Shown: piece after piece, positions 58,912 through 64,000 of the stretch | Position numbering within the stretch: position 1 is the first letter of the stretch | Layout: each line of letters begins with the position of its first letter | NCBI GenBank assembly: GCA_026389845.1 | Contig: JAPLHB010000131.1 | Coordinates: forward strand, 1-64,000 | Direction of reading: 5' to 3' | From: Chloroflexota bacterium | GTDB lineage: Bacteria > Chloroflexota > Anaerolineae > CG2-30-64-16 | Length of the DNA: 64,000 nt | The notes under the pieces: model-generated | What the model saw: only the letters and a program-made list of their open reading frames with translations | Database searches by the model: none | What the model was told of the DNA's origin: nothing | Made by a program: the position numbers and the translations under genes

Positions 58912-61041
58912 ATGACTGCCTCCCGCCGGACGCGGTGGCTGGTCTGGGGCCTGGTGATCTTGGCCGCCGCGCTCCGTCTCTACTGGGGCACGCGCTCGCG
59001 TGTGGTCTGGGGCGACGAGCCGTTCTACCTGTGGCTGGGGCAAAGTCTGCTGGACGGACAGGGCTACCAGTTTTTCGGCATCTCGGCCGTCCATCACAGC
59101 CCGCTGTTCGCCCTTCTCGCCGCCTCGTTGAGCCGGGTCATCGCCCCGCTGGCCGGTCTGGCCGGGGGATCGCCGGCCGCGCTGATCGCTGGGAGCGTGG
59201 CGGTGCACGTGAGCGCGGGCGCGCTGCTGGTCTGGCCGGTTTTCGGCATCGCCCGCCGGCTGACGGGAACCGGGCCCGCGCTGGCCGCAGCCCTGGCGAC
59301 TGCGGTCTCTCCGGCCCTGGCGGTGGCGCCGCTGCTGTGGGGCACAATGACCGAGCCGATCTATCTGCTAGCCGTGGCGCTCGGCTTCTGGGGGCTGTTC
59401 ATCGCCATGGAAGACGGCAAACTGGCCGGCTACGCGCTGGCCGGGGCCGGCTTCGCGCTGGCGTATCTAACCCGCTCCGAGGCGATCGTCTACGTCGTGG
59501 GCGGGCTGGCCGCGGCGCTGCTTCTGAGAATTGCCACGCCACCCGCGGCGTTCGATGCGCCTGGAACGTCAGATGCCGCCGGAGTCGAGGCTTCAGCCGG
59601 TTGCGTTGTGCAAGCGTCAAACCGCCCGAAGGCTCAACTCCAGTGGGGCGGCAACCTTCTGCGCAGCCTGACGATGGGGCGGCAACGGGCACGGCGAGAA
59701 AGTACACCGTATGTATCAGGAGACCGGCCCGAGCGCGGCCGAAGGTGGTGGGTGCGCACGGCGGCCGGCATCGGCCTGGCGCTGGTGATCTTCTTCGTGC
59801 TCATCAGCCCCTATCTGATCGTGCTCAAGGAGCGCACCGGCAAGTGGCAACTGCTGGAAGAGGCCGGCTCGACCTACGTCAGCGCCCAGGGGTTGGCCTA
59901 TGGCGACACGGCCGCGTTCGACGCCGGCACGTGGGGATTGGATTCGGCCAGCGGCGAGGTCTACTATTTCTCGGACACCAGCGCGGGACAGGGCCTGGCG
60001 GAGGCCATCGTCGCCAACCCGGCTGAGTTTGCCCGCCGGCTGCGTGTCAACGTCAAAGACCTGGTCGCGGGGCTGACCGGCTGGCGGCTGCTCGGTTGGC
60101 CGCTGATCGCGTTGGCGCTGCTGGGGCTGTTCAACCGGCCCTGGGATGGCCGCCGGTTGCGCGGCGAGCTATTGCTGGCCGTCGTGCTTGCCGGGCCGCT
60201 CAGTTTCGTGTTATTCTTCATCCAAGATCGCTACCTGGCGGCCGCGTTGATCCCCGCGCTGATCTGGGTGGGGGGCGGGGCAGCGTGGCTGGGGGAGTGG
60301 CTGGCGGGGACGATTGCGGATTGCAGACTGCAGATTGCAGACGGCAGGTTGCAGATGGCAGATAGCAGGTTGCAGATGGCAGAAGAGCAACACGCAACAC
60401 GCAGCACGCAACACGCAACACGCAACACGCAACACGCAACACGCAACACGCAACACGCAACACGCAACACGCAACACGCAGCACGCAGCACGCAACACGC
60501 AACACGCAACACGCAACACGCAACACGCAGCACGCAACACGCAACACGCAACACGCAACACGCAACACGCAACACGCAACACGCAACACGCAGCACGCAA
60601 CACGCAACACGCAGCACGCAAATCTCAATTTCCCGCCTTTTGCCTGCCATTTTCCTTGCCCTCGCGCTCCTCTGGCAGCAACCCCGTCTCTGGGCCGCGC
60701 TGCAAGAGACGCATTCGTTCCAGCCCGGCCACCTGGCCGCGGCCGAAGAGTTGGCCGCGGCCGGCGCAACGCCGGACGCCGTGGTGATGAGCCGCTATCC
60801 GGCGGTCGCGTTCCACGCCGCCGCGGCCTGGGCACCAACTCCGGCCGCGGCCTGGCCCGACGTAGTCGCGTATGCGGCGAAACGCCACGCGGCCTACCTG
60901 GTGGTGGACGAGTGGGAGACGCGCCTGCGCCCGGCGCTGCGTCCCCTGCTCGACCCGGCCGCCGCGCCGGCCGGGCTGCGCCACCTGGCAACGTTGGGCG
61001 CTAATGGCGAGCGGGTCGTGATTTACAGATTTCAACCATAG
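58912..61041 (+). CDS. GT39-family membrane glycosyltransferase carrying repeat insertions
   Basis: A 709-residue GT39/ArnT-like protein. GDEPFYLWLGQSLLDG and VHHSPLFALLAASLSR give the DE and HxP-type loop motifs, followed by about ten membrane segments and GTMTEPIYLLAVALGFW. It would transfer sugar from a polyprenyl-phosphate donor. Two foreign stretches keep the frame: a short inverted-repeat element at 59581-59643 and 44 consecutive heptamers at 60313-60620. The latter add about 100 residues of basic TQHATRN repeats between the last membrane segments. ATG 58912 is preferred to TTG 58909. Whether the repeat-bearing protein is functional is unknown. Confidence 0.85.
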   Translation: MTASRRTRWLVWGLVILAAALRLYWGTRSRVVWGDEPFYLWLGQSLLDGQGYQFFGISAVHHSPLFALLAASLSRVIAPLAGLAGGSPAALIAGSVAVHVSAGALLVWPVFGIARRLTGTGPALAAALATAVSPALAVAPLLWGTMTEPIYLLAVALGFWGLFIAMEDGKLAGYALAGAGFALAYLTRSEAIVYVVGGLAAALLLRIATPPAAFDAPGTSDAAGVEASAGCVVQASNRPKAQLQWGGNLLRSLTMGRQRARRESTPYVSGDRPERGRRWWVRTAAGIGLALVIFFVLISPYLIVLKERTGKWQLLEEAGSTYVSAQGLAYGDTAAFDAGTWGLDSASGEVYYFSDTSAGQGLAEAIVANPAEFARRLRVNVKDLVAGLTGWRLLGWPLIALALLGLFNRPWDGRRLRGELLLAVVLAGPLSFVLFFIQDRYLAAALIPALIWVGGGAAWLGEWLAGTIADCRLQIADGRLQMADSRLQMAEEQHATRSTQHATRNTQHATRNTQHATRNTQHAARSTQHATRNTQHATRSTQHATRNTQHATRNTQHATRSTQHATRSTQISISRLLPAIFLALALLWQQPRLWAALQETHSFQPGHLAAAEELAAAGATPDAVVMSRYPAVAFHAAAAWAPTPAAAWPDVVAYAAKRHAAYLVVDEWETRLRPALRPLLDPAAAPAGLRHLATLGANGERVVIYRFQP
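59581..59643. repeat. Short inverted-repeat element, TGGAATCGAG family, copy 3, inside a coding region
   Basis: GGAGTCGAGGCTTCAGCCGG and CCGCCCGAAGGCTCAACTCC are imperfect inverted ends. It encodes an in-frame hydrophilic segment (VEASAGCVVQASNRPKAQLQ) between two membrane segments. Confidence 0.75.
60313..60620. repeat. Array of 44 heptamers inside the GT39 gene
   Basis: Ten units of the ATTGCGG/ATTGCAG family (60313-60382), one transitional AAGAGCA, then 33 units of ACACGCA/GCACGCA (60390-60620), all in unbroken 7-bp register. No stop codon arises in any of six frames. Confidence 0.95.
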
Positions 61042-61049
61042 GAATACCC

Positions 61050-61862
61050 ATGTCTGAGCAGTCAAAGCAAAAAGTCATCGTCGTCATGCCGGCGTACAAC
61101 GCCGCGCGCACGCTGGAGCGCACTTACAACGACATCCCGCCCAACGTCGTCAACAAGGTCATCCTGGTGGACGACGTCAGCAAGGACGAGACGGTGGAAG
61201 TTGCCCGGCAGTTGGGGCTGAAGGTGGTCATCCACATCCAGAATCGCGGCTACGGCGGCAACCAGAAAACCTGCTACGTCGAGGCGTTGCGCGACGGCGC
61301 CGACATCGTGGTGATGCTCCACCCCGACTACCAGTACGACTCCACCCTCGTCCCGGAGCTGATCGCGCCGATCCAGGCCAGCGAGGCCGACATGGTGATG
61401 GGATCGCGGCTGCTCGGCGGGGGGACGCTGGCCGGCGGGATGCCGGCCTGGAAGTACGTCGCAAACCGCTTCCTGACCATCGTCGAAAATCTGGCGCTGG
61501 GCCAGCATCTATCGGAGTGTCACACCGGTTTTCGCGCCTATAGTCGGCGGATGTTGGAGACGATCCCGTTCCTGCTGAACTCCGACGACTTCGTTTTCGA
61601 CACCGAGGTGATCGCCCAGGCGGTCGCTTTCGGCTTCCGCATCACGGAGATCGCGGTGCCCACGCGCTACTTCGCCGAGGCGTCGTCGGTGAACTTCCGG
61701 CGCGGCGTCACCTACGGCCTCAGCACCCTGCGGGTGATGGCGCGCTTCCTGCTCGACCGGGCCGGCATCCGGCCGGCACGGCAGTTCCGCGCGCAGTTGA
61801 AGGACGTGCTGAGCCGGTATCACGCCGCCGAGATCCTTCACGCGCAAAACGAGACACCATGA
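61050..61862 (+). CDS. Family 2 glycosyltransferase (polyprenyl-phosphate sugar synthase-like)
   Basis: A 270-residue GT-A enzyme with VVMPAYNAARTLERTYNDIP, the nucleotide-binding VILVDDVSKDETVEVARQLG, VVMLHPDYQYDSTLVPELIA (the metal-site region, with HPDYQYD in place of DADGQ) and GSRLLGGGTLAGGMPAWKY. It resembles dolichyl-phosphate glucose-type synthases. The next gene starts inside its stop codon, so both are coupled. It probably supplies a lipid-linked sugar for surface glycan assembly. Confidence 0.9.
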   Translation: MSEQSKQKVIVVMPAYNAARTLERTYNDIPPNVVNKVILVDDVSKDETVEVARQLGLKVVIHIQNRGYGGNQKTCYVEALRDGADIVVMLHPDYQYDSTLVPELIAPIQASEADMVMGSRLLGGGTLAGGMPAWKYVANRFLTIVENLALGQHLSECHTGFRAYSRRMLETIPFLLNSDDFVFDTEVIAQAVAFGFRITEIAVPTRYFAEASSVNFRRGVTYGLSTLRVMARFLLDRAGIRPARQFRAQLKDVLSRYHAAEILHAQNETP

Positions 61863-62884
61863 GCGCCACTCCGCCCCACCCCGCCGCCGACCAGCCCGCG
61901 CCGCCCCGCTGGCTGACTCCGCAGCGCGCGATCCTGGCGACCGTCGGGCTGGTGCTCAGCGGCCTGTCGCTCTGGCTGACTCTGCGCCAGATCAACCTGG
62001 ACGAGGCGGCCGTGGCGTTGCGCGGCGCCCATCTCTGGTTCCTCGCGCCGGCGGTCATTACTTATTTCGCTGACCTGGGGTTCAGGGCGTGGCGATGGCG
62101 CACGCTGCTGCGGCCGGTCAAGCCGCTGCCGGTGCGGAGCGTCTACCCGGTGACAGTCATCGGCTACATGGGCAACATGCTGCTGCCGGCGCGGCTGGGC
62201 GAGGTAGTGCGCGCGGTCGTTCTGATGCGCCGCGGCATCGGCCCCAGCGCGGCATTGGGCAGCATCGCCACCGAGCGCATCCTCGACGGGCTGACGACCA
62301 TCGCGCTGTTGCTGGTCACGTCGCACTTCCTTCCCCGGCCCGCCTGGCTGACGGCCGGCCTGACCGTGGTCACGGTCATCTTCGTCGGCGCGCTGGTCGT
62401 CCTGGCGCTGGCGCTGGCGTTCCGGTCGCAGGTGATGGCGCTGCTGACCCGCGTCTTGGGCCGCTTTCGCTGGTCCGCCGCGCCGTTGCGCTGGATCGAG
62501 CATTTCCTGGATGGCCTGGCCGCGCTGCGCAGCCCCGATCTACTGCTGCGCGCAGTCGCCATCGGGCTGATCGCGTGGACGTGCAGCGCGCTGGAATACT
62601 ACTGGGTCTTCCGGGCTTTCGATCTGCCGCTGGGGGTCGCGGCGTCCTACTTTGCGGTCGCGGCCATCGGGTTGAGCACCATGATTCCTGCCGCGCCGGG
62701 CTACGTCGGCACCTTCGAGTTGGCCGGCGTGGCTGTGTTGACCGCGTTGGGAGCCAGCCCGGCCGGCGCATTCAGCGCGATCGTGTTGATGCACCTGCTC
62801 CAGGTCGTGCCCGTCACGGTCGTCGGGCTGATCTTCGCGTGGCGCGAAGGGCTGACGGTGGCGAGTTTGCGGGGACGCGCATGA
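61859..62884 (+). CDS. Lysylphosphatidylglycerol synthase transmembrane-region-like protein (UPF0104/YbhN)
   Basis: A 341-residue membrane protein with about eight hydrophobic segments. It carries the family features WRWRTLLRPVKPLPVRSVY then VTVIGYMGNMLLPARLGEVV near residues 80-115, SIATERILDGLTTIALLLV and the C-terminal IGLSTMIPAAPGYVGTFELA. Members are implicated in lipid or glycolipid flipping and often sit in glycosyltransferase clusters. The ATG overlaps the GT2 stop (ATGA). Confidence 0.88.
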   Translation: MSATPPHPAADQPAPPRWLTPQRAILATVGLVLSGLSLWLTLRQINLDEAAVALRGAHLWFLAPAVITYFADLGFRAWRWRTLLRPVKPLPVRSVYPVTVIGYMGNMLLPARLGEVVRAVVLMRRGIGPSAALGSIATERILDGLTTIALLLVTSHFLPRPAWLTAGLTVVTVIFVGALVVLALALAFRSQVMALLTRVLGRFRWSAAPLRWIEHFLDGLAALRSPDLLLRAVAIGLIAWTCSALEYYWVFRAFDLPLGVAASYFAVAAIGLSTMIPAAPGYVGTFELAGVAVLTALGASPAGAFSAIVLMHLLQVVPVTVVGLIFAWREGLTVASLRGRA

Positions 62885-62894
62885 AGACAAACGC

Positions 62895-63091
62895 CATGCT
62901 GAGCGGACGCATATGAACACGAATGTCATGCTGAGCGGACGCATATGAACACGAATGTCATGCTGAGCGGGTTAACGAATCAACGTTCGCCGCGGCGAGA
63001 TCCCAGCGAAGCATCTCCTTTCGGCGACCGAGACTCTTCGCTGGTGTCACGCCACGACGCACTTTGGCTGGTAGACCCGCTCAGAGTGACA
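62895..63091. repeat. CTGAGCGGG element, copy 4, with a 32-bp tandem duplication
   Basis: Two tandem 32-bp units starting CATGCTGAGCGGACGCATA (62895-62926 and 62927-62958) lead into a full element (62956-63091) ending ACCCGCTCAGAGTGACA. It occupies the presumed promoter and 5' end of the next gene. Confidence 0.88.
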
Positions 63092-64000
63092 AACCGTAGC
63101 ATTTTCAGGGCAGTTTCTCATGCCGCGCGCGGCGCCACGGCGGATGAAGACGGCGGGCAATCTGCTGGATTGCCCCACGAGTCCATTCTCAGCGTGGCCA
63201 TCGTGCTCATCGCCGCGTTGGTGCGACTGGCCTACGCGCTGATGCCGCGCGTCGTGCGCTGGGACGAGGCCGGACATCTGCTGGTGGCGAGCAACCTGGT
63301 CGCAGGCCGCGGCTACTCGGAGCTGGCCGGCAGTCTCGACGTCCACCTGCCGCCGTTCTTGCCGCTGGCTTCCGCGGCCCTGCTCGAATTGGGGCTGTCG
63401 CCGGCCTGGGCCACCGCGACGATCCATATCGTCACCGGCGCGCTGCTCTGCCTGCCGATTTACGCGCTGGGCCGCGCGATCTATGGCCGCCGCGTCGGGT
63501 TCATCGCCGCGATCCTGGTCGCCGTCTATCCAGCCCTGGCCGCCTGGCCGTTCGTTTGGAGCACGATGACCGAGTCGCCGTTCCTGCTGTTCGTCTTCAG
63601 CGGCGTGTGGGCGGCGGGAAAGGCATTGCAGATTGCGGATTGCAGATTGCGGAATGGAATGACGGCTGGCATCAATCCGAAATCCGAAATGGTACGTTCT
63701 CACCGGCTTCTTCTTCGGCCTCTCCTACTTGACCCGCCCGGAGGGGCTGACCTATTTCGCGGTGATCGGGTTGTTCATGGTGGGTTGGCATCTGCTTCGG
63801 CGCACGTTCTGGCGGCCGGCGACGATTGCGAGGCTGGCGCTGACGGTCGTCGCCTGCGTGCTGGTGATGGCCCCCTACCTGGTCTATCTCCACCACGCCA
63901 CCGGCCTTTGGACGCTGAGCGGTAAAGTGGGGCTGATGGTGGACATCGCCCCGGCCTACATCGCCAACGACCAGGCCGCACATGACCGAGCCGTGTCCGC
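62945..64000 (+). pseudogene. GT39-like membrane glycosyltransferase, frameshifted by a heptamer element, incomplete at the window edge
   Basis: Frame one encodes ALVRLAYALMPRVVRWDEAG, VHLPPFLPLASAALLELGL and WSTMTESPFLLFVFSGVWAAGK, a GT39-like N-terminal half. At 63625-63691 a heptamer element is inserted. The protein then continues one frame over from 63690: WYVLTGFFFGLSYLTRPEGL, TYFAVIGLFMVGWHLLRR, VLVMAPYLVYLHHATGLW, to the window end. Reading without a shift ends at 63925. The true start is unclear: ATG 62945 lies in a repeat element, and GTG 63194 is the first start after it. The gene is probably inactive unless frameshifting occurs. Confidence 0.8.

Noticed and set aside
60313-60620. 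CRISPR array
   Set aside because: The repeats are contiguous 7-mers without unique spacers and there are no cas genes.
60218-60991. Minus-strand 257-residue cysteine-rich protein
   Set aside because: It is the antisense reading of the stop-free heptamer array and GC-rich coding sequence; no start signal or family resemblance.

Overview
The window is a high-GC bacterial chromosome segment. No rRNA or universal marker gene is present, so taxonomy is inference. AhpE-like peroxiredoxin, DUF3786, corrinoid-type URO-D homologues, secreted proteins carrying a YLPLV-like motif, SdrD-type adhesins and many short period-7 repeats together look most like an uncultured Chloroflexota (Anaerolineae/Caldilineae-like) genome.

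Layout. (1) 1-14159, plus strand: a sugar-uptake and pentose-catabolism locus. It holds the end of a solute-binding protein, an RbsA-like ATPase, two RbsC-like permeases, two uroporphyrinogen-decarboxylase-superfamily proteins, UlaE-like 3-epimerase, AraD-like 4-epimerase, two FGGY kinases (one LyxK-like), a HAD phosphatase, a SorC-type regulator with its own promoter, and an SMP-30 lactonase. The clearest route is L-xylulose to L-xylulose-5-P to L-ribulose-5-P to D-xylulose-5-P. (2) 14160-15624: a mobile-DNA graveyard with a tyrosine-recombinase pseudogene and a possible transposase remnant. Between them lies a minus-strand promoter, about 290 nt of hairpin-rich sequence and an intrinsic terminator, a candidate unclassified ncRNA. 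(3) 15628-21227, minus strand: secreted lamin-tail/phospholipase-D protein, an AhpE peroxiredoxin-glutaredoxin fusion with an in-frame TGA exactly at the peroxidatic Cys (probable selenoprotein), DUF3786, acyl-CoA dehydrogenase and a CBS protein. (4) 21376-27229, plus: tRNA-Lys with terminator, then an Rrf2 regulator with a consensus promoter, a palindromic operator candidate, a PstSCAB-like transporter and a cystathionine gamma-synthase-type enzyme. (5) 27343-36082, minus: two histidine kinases (one a 1704-residue hybrid) and an ABC1/UbiB kinase. (6) 36270-38805, plus: small helical protein, HNH nuclease, M1-like lipoprotein peptidase. (7) 38906-54792: SdrD-type adhesin (minus), then an OmpR regulator, a 1546-residue Ig-like surface protein, a TPR/SH3 protein, a BNR propeller and a sensor kinase. 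(8) 54830-64000, plus: an envelope-polysaccharide locus with a deacetylase, three GT39-like membrane proteins (the last frameshifted), two GT2 enzymes, DUF2304 and a YbhN-like flippase-type protein.

The pervasive signal is repeat traffic. Heptamer arrays sit between genes, inside genes (in frame in two, frame-breaking in one) and at gene ends, where they supply stop codons. There are also at least three families of short inverted-repeat elements and a 23-bp unit found inside three neighbouring genes. The strongest biological lead is the putative selenocysteine peroxiredoxin-glutaredoxin at 17704-18462. The second is the candidate structured RNA at 14308-14598.
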